Positions 53,244 through 64,000 of a stretch of DNA of 64,000 nucleotides are shown piece by piece (position 1 is the stretch's first letter; the number at the start of each line of letters is the position of its first letter). The translations under genes were made by a program, and so were the position numbers. The DNA is from Ficedula albicollis (taxonomy: Eukaryota > Chordata > Aves > Passeriformes > Muscicapidae): positions 62,001 to 126,000 of the forward strand of contig NW_004775934.1 of NCBI RefSeq assembly GCF_000247815.1, read 5' to 3'. Below the pieces are notes generated by a model. The model was given only the letters and a program-made list of their open reading frames with translations, was not told the origin of the DNA and made no database searches.

Positions 53244-53410
53244 AGAAATAGATCTTACTGTGCTATGTGCTAAGTCCAAACCTATTCCAGTGACAACTCA
53301 GTGTGCTTCTGAACTGTGTCCACAGAGGTTTAGCTGAAGCTGGTGTTCCCATAAAGCAGAACAGGTGCCTATTTTGAAAAGTCTTCCCTTTGCACACTGT
53401 GAACCCAAAA

Positions 53411-54772
53411 GTATCATTTGCTTGCAAAGACATTACGTTATCTGGCCTTCATTTACAAGAGGCTGTGATAATCCTGCCCAGAACTGTGCTGGTTTGCTTC
53501 CTATCCTTCAGGGGACTGAATGCCTCTAGTTTGATAATCTTCTGAACTTTGCATCCCATCTAAATTGCGCAAGTTGTTTACTGATAAGTAAGCCAGGTAG
53601 GAGAGATAGTAGCATCTAGGTGGTTGTTAACTGTGCTTGGGACTGATACTGCAACTCCTCAAGTGGCACCTCAGCTGCATCTTCCTTCCTTTGCCTGGAT
53701 TCATGCGCTTGAGATGTTTTTTGCAGCCATGTACAGAAACCAAAATGGATATTGTCATCTACAGAAAAGACCAGGCACCCCGTTTAGAATTGTGTACTGA
53801 GGGCTTTCTTTGCTGTTTTACATGTTTGACTTTTTTTTCTTTTTACACTACATATAAAATGTTTTATCTTCATGAGATAAATTCCTTTTTCCATCCCTTA
53901 ATCTCTTTTTTCCTTTTTTTTTTTTGTTTTTCACAGCATTGTACTGCATAATTTTTTTTTCAAGTTACTGATGCTGCTCTTGTGCAATTTACTGACTTAA
54001 GTGGTGAGGGGTTTTTTTAGTTTTTTTTTTGTTGTTGTTTTTGGTTTGGTTTGGTTTGGGTTTTTTTTTTTTTTTTGGTTTGGGTTTTTTTGTATCATTT
54101 GCTTGCAAAGACATTACGTTATCTGGCCTTCATTTACAAGAGGCTGTGATAATCCTGCCCAGAACTGTGCTGGTTTGCTTCCTATCCTTCAGGGGACTGA
54201 ATGCCTCTAGTTTGATAATCTTCTGAACTTTGCATCCCATCTAAATTGCGCAAGTTGTTTACTGATAAGTAAGCCAGGTAGGAGAGATAGTAGCATCTAG
54301 GTGGTTGTTAACTGTGCTTGGGACTGATACTGCAACTCCTCAAGTGGCACCTCAGCTGCATCTTCCTTCCTTTGCCTGGATTCATGCGCTTGAGATGTTT
54401 TTTGCAGCCATGTACAGAAACCAAAATGGATATTGTCATCTACAGAAAAGACCAGGCACCCCGTTTAGAATTGTGTACTGAGGGCTTTCTTTGCTGTTTT
54501 ACATGTTTGACTTTTTTTTCTTTTTACACTACATATAAAATGTTTTATCTTCATGAGATAAATTCCTTTTTCCATCCCTTAATCTCTTTTTTCCTTTTTT
54601 TTTTTTGTTTTTCACAGCATTGTACTGCATAATTTTTTTTTCAAGTTACTGATGCTGCTCTTGTGCAATTTACTGACTTAAGTGGTGAGGGGTTTTTTTA
54701 GTTTTTTTTTTGTTGTTGTTTTTGGTTTGGTTTGGTTTGGGTTTTTTTTTTTTGTTTGGTTTGGGTTTTTTT
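53411..54772. repeat. 681-bp tandem duplication, nearly identical copies
   Basis: Copy 1 (53411-54091) and copy 2 (54092-54772) both begin GTATCATTTGCTTGCAAAGA and run in register without indels. The only difference I found is one T/G in the terminal poly-T. Both copies end in TTTGG/poly-T low-complexity sequence, and copy 2 continues into (TTG)n. The duplicated unit is AT-rich intronic DNA. Its 104-codon open frame (53637-53951, repeated at 54318-54632) has no recognisable motif and is not called a gene. The near identity means either a very recent duplication or an assembly artefact. Confidence 0.95.
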
Positions 54773-55691
54773 GTTGTTGTTGTTGTTTGTTTGTTTTTTA
54801 ATTTAAACTGATTTGCCTGTGTACTTGGGTCTTTTATTTTAAACTCATGGTGGTTGACCTGTTCATCAGCTGATTCTTTCCTTTTGTATATTGTGATCTC
54901 CTTCCTGCTTCTGTAGGGAAGAGATGAATTTGTTTTGATGCTTAGTATAGCACAGGTCAATGATCTGCCAGGTATAACTCACCTGAAGGTATGGTCCACG
55001 CTAAATAAGAATGCATTTAATTTTAGTGAAATACATAAGTAGAGTAAATCTTTGAGAGAAAAATTTTTGTCTGCCTTAGGTGCCTTCTATATGTGAAGAA
55101 CAAAATTTGTTAACAGTATTTCCAGTTTTACTTTTCTTTTGTCTTATGAGATGGTGGATTAAAGAATGGACAGAATCTCTTTATTTCTCCACTTTCACTA
55201 ATAAATATCTTCCCTGTGGAGCAAAGTAGGAAAAAAAATGTATTGATTCATAACTGTCAAGCCATAATTGCATGGAGATCTGTATTAATTTAGTTACTTG
55301 GTGAGAGAGATCTGCAAAACACAGAACATTTTTCCATGCTTTTTAAAACTTTCAGATTCTGTCTCACATCCTGCAGGGTTGAATACCTGTGAATACCTAT
55401 AATTATCTTCCTTTGTGGAACTCCATGTGGTTGAATTTCAATACCTACCCCTTCTGGAATGGAAATAAATGTGCTAATTGCTTTTCATGAAGGTAGGTTT
55501 TCTCCTTGCCTATGAGAATTTCTTTGACTTCCTATATTTCTGTATTGTGTGTTAGGCTGGATCTTTTTTTTATAGTTTATGTAAGCACTTTTAAATGTAA
55601 TGGTTGATGCCAATGAGTTATAGGCAAGTGTCATATCTCACTCAGAATGTTACATAATCATATTTTTTGGTAACAAGATGTTATTTCCCAT

Positions 55692-56365
55692 TATAGAATC
55701 ACACAATGGCTGAGACTGTCAGGGACCTGTGGTTGTCACCTGGTCTAAGTCCCTTCTCAAGTGGGGTCAACTAGAGCCAAGTGCCCAAGACTGTGAAAAG
55801 CTTTTGGATATCTCCAAGGATGAAGACTCTATCACCTCCCTGAGTAACCAATGCTTGGTCACCCCACAGGGAAAACGAGTTGCTTGATGTTCAGAGGGAG
55901 CCTCCTGTGTTTCAGTGTGTACCCATCACCTCTGGTGCTGTTCACCTGCACCCCTAGAAAGAGCCTGGATCCTTCCTCCTTGCACCCTCCCTGCAGGTGT
56001 TTATGGGCATTGGTGAGATCCCCTGAGCCTTCTCTTCTCCAGGATGAGCAGCCCCAGCTTTCTCAGCCCTTCCCCATAGGAGAGGTGCTGGAGTTCATCT
56101 GTCATCTTGGTGTCCCTTTGCTGGACTCTCCCCAGTATGTCCGTGTCTTTTGTGCTGGGGAGCCCAGAACCACACCCAACACTCCACCTGTGGCCTCACC
56201 AGAATGCTCACATCTCTTGATCTGCTGTCAATACTTTACCTAATCCATCCCAGAGTCCATCCGTCTTCTTTGCTGCAAGAGCATGTTGCTGGCTCACACA
56301 CAGTTCAATGTCCACCAGCATCTACAGGCCTCTTTCCCTTCAGAACCTTATCCCACAGGACTTTT
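55692..56365 (-). mobile_element. CR1 LINE 3' end, reverse orientation
   Basis: Read on the + strand it starts at the inverted CR1 tail (ATAGAATCACACAATGG). It continues with TTTTGGATATCTCCAAGGAT, GATGTTCAGAGGGAGCCTCC, GAGCCTTCTCTTCTCCAGGA, CCTTTGCTGGACTCTCCCCA and TGGCCTCACCAGAATGCTCA, all hallmarks of inverted CR1. About 670 bases remain; the 5' part of the element is truncated near 56365. The 130-codon open frame at 55851-56243 on the + strand is antisense to the element and is not a gene. Confidence 0.9.
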
Positions 56366-57910
56366 CCAAGGAGAAGTCTGAGTGAAACCTAAAGCTGTGA
56401 CCTTGATTTTTGACTACCTCTCTCCTCTCTGTATCATAAACTCCACTGTCTTGTGCTTATGAGAATGGTCAAATAATATTTCTGTAAGTGCATGAACGTT
56501 TGCACCTTTGAAAATGATAGGAGCACGGTATATATTGGAATCAAAAAGAAAAAAAAATTGTTAGAAACACCAAGGGGACTTTCTGTGAATAAACAAAATA
56601 TTCACTTACGGAACATTTATTGAATTAATTCTGTCAGAAACTTCTCTGTCTTGGAGTGGGAAGAGAGGGTAGTATCCTACCATGAATAATTCCTTAAAAG
56701 GAGTTAGTAAGCTTCAGAAATTGTCAGTTCATTTAAACATTTGATTTCATTCTGTTGAACAGTATGACTAGAATTCAGTAGATTTTTTCATTGTTCTGAT
56801 TTTTTTTAAAAAGGCAAAGTGCTACAAAGGATGACCTACAATGATAAAAAAAGAGGAAAAAATAAAAAGGTAAAACCTTTTCACTGTTTGTCTTTCTGAA
56901 ATTTTTGCTGCTTATTTTTAGAGCGAATTTCAGTGGCTTTTCATAAAAGTTTCCTTTCCAAGAGAACAAATGAAGAATTTTGCAGTTTTAGTTCTTACCA
57001 GATGTTGACATTATGTATGTTCTGTCACATATAATGCTACCTTCATAAGGATCTGAAAAAGCAGTACTACAGAAATAAATCACAGTAGGGAAGTTTAAAT
57101 TTAGATTTTGTTTTTAAATACAGTAATGTGGAAGTTTTCTAGTGATAATGAGTTTTCTGTTAATCCAGAATCCAGCTCAATTTGTTCACTTAAATCAGCT
57201 CTGAAGTTAAGCTTAGATTTCAAAGACACACTCATAGTAAATTCAATCTAAAAAGAATGGGAATAATTCCTGATGTGGATATGGATGTCCTGGATGTTTA
57301 GTACTGCATTGTACCAAGTCCCTGAAGATGACAGATTTATCTGGTATATCTGTGTGTTACTGTAGGGACCAATGAGACAAGATTTCTGGGAAGCAGGAAA
57401 TTCTACAGTGATTAAAATCCATACACAGTCTGGCTCATTCACAATGTATAAACGCAGTTCCCAATGGATCAGAACAAAGTTAAAAACTAGTAATTCCCTT
57501 CCCCATGAAAGGACTGTTTCTTAGCACCACTCTTCTGTCACGGTCATGTGAACACTATTTGGTGCTTGGCACAGTCAGAATGGAAGCACTCTATGGTTTA
57601 GAAAAAGCTGAGGACAGGAATCAGCATCCATTGGGAAAGGGGAAAGGAGAAATAGAATGTCAAGAGGAAATACACCTCAAACTTATGATAAGAAGTTACA
57701 TGAGTTTCTTGTGAACTTGTGCCATTGTTAATTCGTGACTTCAAAGGGTTTCAGGGCATCAGTCTGATAACTGAGTCAGCATCCATTTTTTAAAACTAAT
57801 ACCTGAGATTTTACTGAGAAATGAAAATAGTGTATTTATGTAGTCTTTTAAAGTCAATGAAGTAATTCACAGTCCAGTTATAGTTCAGTTTTTTGGTGTT
57901 TTCTAGATTT

Positions 57911-57923
57911 CCCCCCCCCCCCC
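57911..57923. repeat. C13 homopolymer
   Basis: Thirteen C in a row within AT-rich intron. Its length is ordinary for a natural run, unlike the three giant G tracts. Confidence 0.9.
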
Positions 57924-60900
57924 ATCAAACTGGGCTGTCTCTTAAGCTGCACTATGTATTTGTCTGAATGGGAATTGTGAACAGTTGGTAGCCTTTAATC
58001 ATCTATCTGACTTATACTGGAATGGTTAAAGGCCCATGCTGCCAAGATTTAGTGATTATTATTTTTTAGACCAAGTGTAAAACCCTATCTTTTGTACAGA
58101 AAATATAAATAGCACAACTGATAGAGTAAGCTTTGTGTTAGATTTGAAATGCCAGTAATATGCAGTACCATTGCCAAGACAGTGATGCTTTGTCCTTCAT
58201 AGTGCATTTCATTTAAGGAGCTGAAATAAGCTGCACACCATTATTGATGCAATGCCGTTTTTGTAATGTATAAGAATTTACAATTAAATGCATTAATTTC
58301 ATGATGTTACCATGATTTATGAAAAATCTTGTTAATCAGACTAGTATTTCAATTGCAGTTGCTTGGCTTGGTCTTTTAAGGAAGAATGTATCTAGCTGCG
58401 GCATGGTTATGAAATTATACTTAAGCCAGATTTTTAGCAAAATGAAGATTTTTAGAGGATTTTACTGATAGGCTGAATTGGTAGAGATTTACTTTTAAAA
58501 GAGTGGCAGTGTTGTAGCTTTAATGTAGGTTCTGTAGCATTAAGAGACTATGTGATCTAGTAACTTTGAGAAAATAAGATTTTTGAAAAAGGTGACCATG
58601 ACACTGAGAATTTCTAGACCATTAAGTCTGCCAGTTTATATGTTTTAAGGTAAATTGTTAGCATCATTTTTCTCCTGTTCAAAATAGTTGTATTTAGAGT
58701 CTGGAAGCTGAATCAGCAGATGTTTATTGAATTCTGTAGTTTGCCTTTGAGTAGGCTTTTCTGCTTCTTTGTTTTCTGTGCCTGCAGCTCATTCTCTTCT
58801 GTCCTTCTTAGAGCTTCACTAGATGCGTGTTCTCAGCTTTCATTAGCCTTTTCTTTCAGCTCTCTTGCAATTGCTAATTTGTTGTTGCTGCCCTTGATTC
58901 TTTTCCCTTTTGCATGTGCCAGTCTACATCTTCCCTGTCTCTGTCCTTTTATTTATGTTGCACTCCCAAGACTGTCCAGGGTCCTCCAGAGTTCTCGCTG
59001 ATACTCTTCAGCCAAGGAAGAAGGAATCCCTCCTCTGGCTGGGAGGCTGCAAGTGCTCCAAGAAAGGGCCTGATTCTCTTGGCACAAAGGCAAGCTTCTG
59101 CCCCGTGATTAATTAGTGGGATGTTGCAGCAAATGAACTGTTGCAATTAAACCAGTGCAATAACGATAACAATGAGCAGCAGTGCTTAAGGCTGGCACAG
59201 GGCAAGGAGAGGCTGATCCCAGGTGGTGTTGGTCCAGCCAAACCATTTTGACAAAAACTCACTCCAGTTGCGTACCCATAGATACAGAGTTCCTGAAGAG
59301 TGCACAGTATTTAAAAGCCTGATGATGAAAGTAAGATTTATAGAGAATTTGTGCTTTGAGTTTTTTGCCTTAGGAGTTGTACTTTTCTGTTGTCTAATAC
59401 TTTGTACAAAGTCAAGCTTCCTTGACAAAATGGGATTGTGAGAGGGGTTTTCCTGGAGAACCCAAAAGTTATGATGGCCAGGCTGAGTTTTACTGAAATT
59501 CCTGTGTGTCACATTACTATTATGCAAAAAGCTGCCTTCTCAGAGTTCAGATTTGATGACTGCTGATCATAAGCAGTAATAGATCTTGTGAGGGTACCTT
59601 TACGTTTTCCCTGAGCCCTTATGCAATCTCCTGAAATACCCTTCTCTTCAGTAAATTTTTTCTGCTGTGGCATTTGTATGGTGTCTGGGTGTAGTTAGTT
59701 CTGGTTATTCTGAGCTGTAGTAATAGTAATTTGCAAATGTCATATGTAAAGCTGCCATTACTGTTTCTTCTTTTTCTTGCCTAAAGCCATAGTCTTATGG
59801 CAGTTTAAAAGGGAAAACAAAATGTTTAAGTGGAGAAGAAAACATTACTGAATGCTTTGATGCTTTCCTTTTCCTAAAAGATAATAAATGGCTTTGAAGT
59901 TTAATTTAGTTCTGTTCCATCTGGTGGTTTACTAACTTGTCTGTGGCATTTTAGCAGAAATTATGAAAAGCAATTGGTCTAGATAAACTGAGACCTTTGT
60001 GACCAGAGGGAAAGCATGGACATTTCAGCATTGCTGCAATGTCTCATTATATTAACCAAAGTGTTTTGCTTTCAGTGCTGCTGCATTTCCTGCATAAAAT
60101 TTTATATGCAGAAAGATAAAGTCCTGGAAACATCCTAATGGGTAGTATGCAGTTCATAGTTATATGCTAAATACATTTATTATGATTATGAGTCTCATTG
60201 CACTATAATAATTTTTCAATATAAATTAAAATCTTTCATTTTTTAAGCCCCACAAAAACATTGCTTCTCATTGGGCTAAACTAAAATAAATACTGAAGTA
60301 AAAAAATACTGCAAAGGACAGAGAGTACACTCCTTAGCTAGGTCATGGTCCAAGAAATATTTTTTTGCAAGCCTGACAGTATTTCCAAATTATAATTGAA
60401 ATGTACCCATTTCGAGTTCTATGGACAAAAAAATAACACCATTCTTTTGTTCCCTTTTTTTTTGTGACTCTGTTTTTTTTGTCAAAGTGATTAAAAAAAA
60501 AAAAAAAGTGCAGTCCCAAACTACCTGAAAGTTGCAGTTTTACAGCCCTGCTGAGAGGGTTCTGTTTGGTTTCAATAAAATACTTCTATCCAAGACCGGG
60601 TAATATGAAAAAAGTAACTTATTAATGTTGATGCTTGATAAATAGTTGTTGCCAAAAAATACTGATTGTCTAAGCAATAGACTAATGAAGATCACATAAA
60701 TTTTTGTTAGTTGGACAAACTAACATTTGAGGATTTACCTAATCTTGCAAATGATCAGTGTTTACTGAGATAGGCCTACCCATGTTCTTAGTGAGTTTTT
60801 TTATGAAAACTGAAGTTACCAGTATGAAATTGATTTCTACTTTTATTAAAAAGCTCCATGCAGATTTAAGGATAGCATTTTCCAAGTATTTTGTGGCTGA

Positions 60901-63789
60901 ATTAGAACTGCTGTCTTGTGATTCTGTTGAAAAGTTTTTGTATGTGTTTGGACACATTGTAAAAGGTATTTTTAACTGTTCCAGAAAACACATGTTTATA
61001 ATGGGGGGGAAAAAAATTAAAAGTTGTTTGATTTTCCACTTCATTAAAGCTTGTGAACTGAATGGGTATTGGTAGATTCCATACACAGGATAAAAAAACA
61101 ACCAAATTCCTTTAGGAAAAGGAAAATCAGTATGCTGAACTGAGCACAAGTAAAAGTGCTTTCCACTTGGGTCCCAAATGGCAGTGTAGATGATCTATTA
61201 CAGAACTTTCTGCTGGAGTAGCTGCAGAATATGAGCAAAACCACATGGGAATTTAGTATCCTGGAGCCTTTTAAAGCTGCAGTATAGTCAGTTGTTGTTA
61301 GTGGCGTGCAGCTTTTGAGAATTACAGCAGGATTACTTGAACCTTTTTTAACATGTAAGATTCTTGGCATGAATTCCAGTTGAGGTGAGGCAGAAAGTCA
61401 TTAGAGATGGCAGAGATTCCAAGTGGCTAATTGTTTTAAAAGGAAGAGCAGTAAGTGCATGTACTGTATTTGTCCCAGAGCAAAAGGAAACTTGGTGATC
61501 CCTCCCTTCCCATGCTTAATTTAAGAAGAATAAAGATATTACTCTTCTTTGTGTCTATTTGTCTTTACAGAATTTTTCTAAGCAACAGTGAGTGACTGTA
61601 GTGTTCTGAAAACACAAAATATATACAGTAATATATCTACTATATATTACTCACCCCTTTAAAATATCAGTGGTATTGGGAAAAAAGATAGCTGGTTTTC
61701 ATTTGAGTTAGAAGAAGATAATCTGTAGGCAAAGTATTTGTTGATGGAAAGAACCAGACATAGTTTGAAGCTTTTTTTCTTAAGCTAAGTTATTTGCAGA
61801 ATTATGTTTTGGGAAATGAGGCTGATACATTCTGCTCTGTAAGTATCTGGATTTAATTTTTTCCTTCTTTGCATGCTTGGTTGGCATCTCTAAAATCTGT
61901 CCGTTTGTTTCTTATAAACTGTTGGTCAGTAATATCCTAGCTTTGTCCTCACCCTGTTGTAGTCTGAAAGGACTGCTATACTATCATTTTTGGCTCTTGG
62001 GATGTTCTATTTTAGAGCTTTATCAGAGTCTCTAAAATATTTCTCCCTCCTCCCTTTCCTCCCGGCTCCAGTTTTGAATATATCAGAAATAGAGATGTTT
62101 TGATCAATGACAAGCAGTTTTTCTGTTGCTGTTGTGCCAATATATTTTTCTTTATTAACAGTGTGACATTAAATACTTTTTTCCACATTTTTCTTCATGT
62201 TTTCCTATTCCTGTAAGCCCTGCTTTCTCTGGCCATGTTCCAGAGAAAAGAATGTTGTTTCCCAAAAGGATTACTTTCTCAAGGTCTGTTTCTTTATATC
62301 AAAAAGCTGATCTTAGTCTGAGCATCCTAGAGAACATAGAGTCTTACAGCCACCATCTCTTTTTTTCTAATCATCCTGAGTAGTTCTTGGTCTAACTGAA
62401 GATTGACCACATGACCTATTAAATAAATACGCTGGTTTTTTGTGGTAGAAATAATAACCTAAAAGTATTACTTGGACAGCTGTCTGATATTTTGAAAACC
62501 TTTTCTTCTATGATTCATGGAACTGATTTAGCTGTTACTGAATATCCAGACTGCCCAGTGTCCGATTCTATCTCACATCTTCTGAACAGAGGTACCAACA
62601 GAGCAAGAGAAATGGCGATAATTACATCTTATCTTTGCTATGATGCGTAGCTAACAACACAGAATGTGGAAATTAATGGACACCTATGAAGGCATTCAGT
62701 TATCTGTCACATCTTTAAAGTACGGGAGATTTTTCGCTCTTATCATAGATTTTAGCAGATTTTAGATTTTTCCATTTAAAGAATTAGCTTTTTCATAAAC
62801 TCTGCATTTCCATGTTTCTCTCTGTTTTAAAATACATTGTTTGGTAATAGTGTGCTTTCATAGCTTCAGCTGAGGTTCATGGGATGACAGTCTTTAACTC
62901 CAGGGTACATGATCTAACATCTCTCCTTGGCATTTGGTTCTATCAAAAAGTTTGTTACATTAATGTCTATTTAATCTCAAATCAATTAAGAATTTATTTT
63001 GCACTGAATTTTTTCCAGATTTTATCTGTGCCTCATGGTTACATCATGCTTTCTTGACTATGGCAAGTTCACTATCTTAATAAAGCAAAGATTTAAGAGA
63101 GCTACTCTCCTTTAATGACTCATCTGCAAAGAATAACAAAAGGGCTTGACATAAGATTAAATTATTCTTTAATAGACAGTGATTGATCTTGATGGAGATG
63201 AAAACTGTGGATAAAACAAAACAAGCATGTCATGCTCATTTCTTAAAAACTACCCTGGTATAATCAGCCTGGCTTTCAAGGGGTCAGAGGTCTGTGCAAG
63301 TCATGAGGAATCATAATTTGCACAAATCACGTCTTTTTGGTCTTATTGACTATATGTCTTAAGAGCCACAATTATGCAAATCAAATAATCATCAAGGGAG
63401 TTTGGGTTTATAGTACATACAGTATATTTGAAGTAAACATTTTTAATTGCTGAAGCTTTATATTGTGGACTTTGACTAAGTGCATTAGTAAATGCGTAAT
63501 TTAAAAGGATTCTGTCACCCTGAAACATAATCCTTTTAAAGTTTTAAAAATTATTGTTTGAGAGGAGTCTATCTAAAGAGACTCCTGTCAATTCCCTTGC
63601 CAGCAGTGTGATTTCACGGCCATTCATTCTGCTTTCTTCAAAGTGTTTTTCTTTCCAGCAGTCAATAAGAAAATTAATTGGTGTAAAATAAACTTTCTAA
63701 AATACGCAAAATGTAAAATACATTGAGTTAAACATTTTTCCAAAGCAATAATTAATCTTGATAGATCTGGTGTTTACCTTGTTATTAAT

Positions 63790-63833
63790 GTTGTTGTTGT
63801 TGTTGTTGTTATTATTATTATTATTATTATTAA
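63790..63833. repeat. (TTG)n(TTA)n compound microsatellite
   Basis: About seven TTG units pass directly into about seven TTA units, then AAGAATTTC. It is a compound trinucleotide repeat, likely polymorphic. Confidence 0.95.
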
Positions 63834-64000
63834 GAATTTCTGAACCTTCTCAGCATTCTGTCTGTCAATTCTTGTGTTATAACCTACTGCATTCACTAGT
63901 TAGCCAAAACTTCAGCTTCATATGTTAGACTGCATAAAGGATTTTGCCAAGACAGCTCCTGCCTGTCTTGCTGCAGCTGCGTGAGAGGCTGCTGTTTGCC

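Larger units (their letters stand above)
29991..64000 (+). other. MCC: MCC intron 3 (continues beyond the window)
   Basis: From the GTAAGT donor after exon 3 to the window end I find no sequence resembling the coiled-coil exons of MCC. In the long isoform this is therefore one intron of at least 34 kb. It contains the alternative promoter and first exon of the short isoform (45780-45836), a candidate exon (35971-36068), an LTR fragment, two CR1 fragments, a (TG)n and a (TTG)n(TTA)n repeat, a 681-bp tandem duplication and several hairpins. The stretches 32-33 kb, 36.1-39.2 kb, 46-53 kb and 56.4-63.7 kb hold nothing I can name. Confidence 0.8.

Noticed and set aside
53637..54632. Two identical 104-codon open frames, suggesting a duplicated gene
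   Set aside because: They are identical only because the 681-bp intronic unit is duplicated. The frame ends in poly-T-encoded residues and has no motif.
55851..56243. 130-codon + strand open frame
   Set aside because: It lies wholly inside an inverted CR1 element and is antisense to it.
29991..64000. The downstream MCC coiled-coil exons and an intronic TSSK1B-like kinase retrogene (present within human MCC) were looked for
   Set aside because: No matching reading frame or kinase motif was found in the window; the common exons must lie beyond 64000.

Overview
The window is vertebrate nuclear DNA, almost certainly from a bird and probably a passerine. Three things point there. Coding exons sit far apart in AT-rich introns. 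Several CR1 LINE 3' ends are present. Two solo LTRs open with the TGTCCTGGTTTG-type sequence common in songbird genomes. The only protein-coding gene I can support is the 5' part of MCC (mutated in colorectal cancers, a regulator of Wnt/beta-catenin signalling, polarity and migration), on the + strand.

Layout. Positions 1-558 are a GC-rich promoter/5' leader. Exon 1 (559-782), exon 2 (15726-15973) and exon 3 (29779-29990) encode the N-terminus of the long MCC isoform: a low-complexity Ala/Ser/Gly head, an EF-hand split across the exon 1/2 junction, a second degenerate EF-hand, and a linker ending ELANT. Introns 1 and 2 are about 14.9 and 13.8 kb. Intron 3 runs from 29991 past the window end. 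At 45780-45836 lies the alternative first coding exon of the short MCC isoform (starts MNSGVAMKYGNE). Both exon 3 and this exon end in phase 0, so both can join the same downstream exon, which I do not find in the window. The window therefore holds the choice between an EF-hand-bearing and an EF-hand-less MCC.

Possible new biology. Intron 2 contains an exon-like 114-bp segment (16708-16821) with splice sites, phase 1 at both ends, and an open reading frame only in the MCC frame. If used, it would insert 38 residues with a basic KKRKRLK nuclear-localisation-like motif between exons 2 and 3. Weaker candidate exons are at 25745-25820 and 35971-36068.

Repeats and sequence quality. There are four CR1 fragments, two solo LTRs (28325-28864 complete, 2842-3637 interrupted by 490 G), a short fragment of another LTR, simple repeats, and an almost perfect 681-bp tandem duplication (53411-54772). 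Three pure poly-G tracts (220-450, 604-660, 2899-3388) lie in GC-rich sequence. Two are bracketed by 30-bp direct repeats and look like assembly or gap-filling artefacts; one of these falls inside MCC exon 1. The rest is intronic sequence in which I see no gene, tRNA, rRNA or CRISPR.
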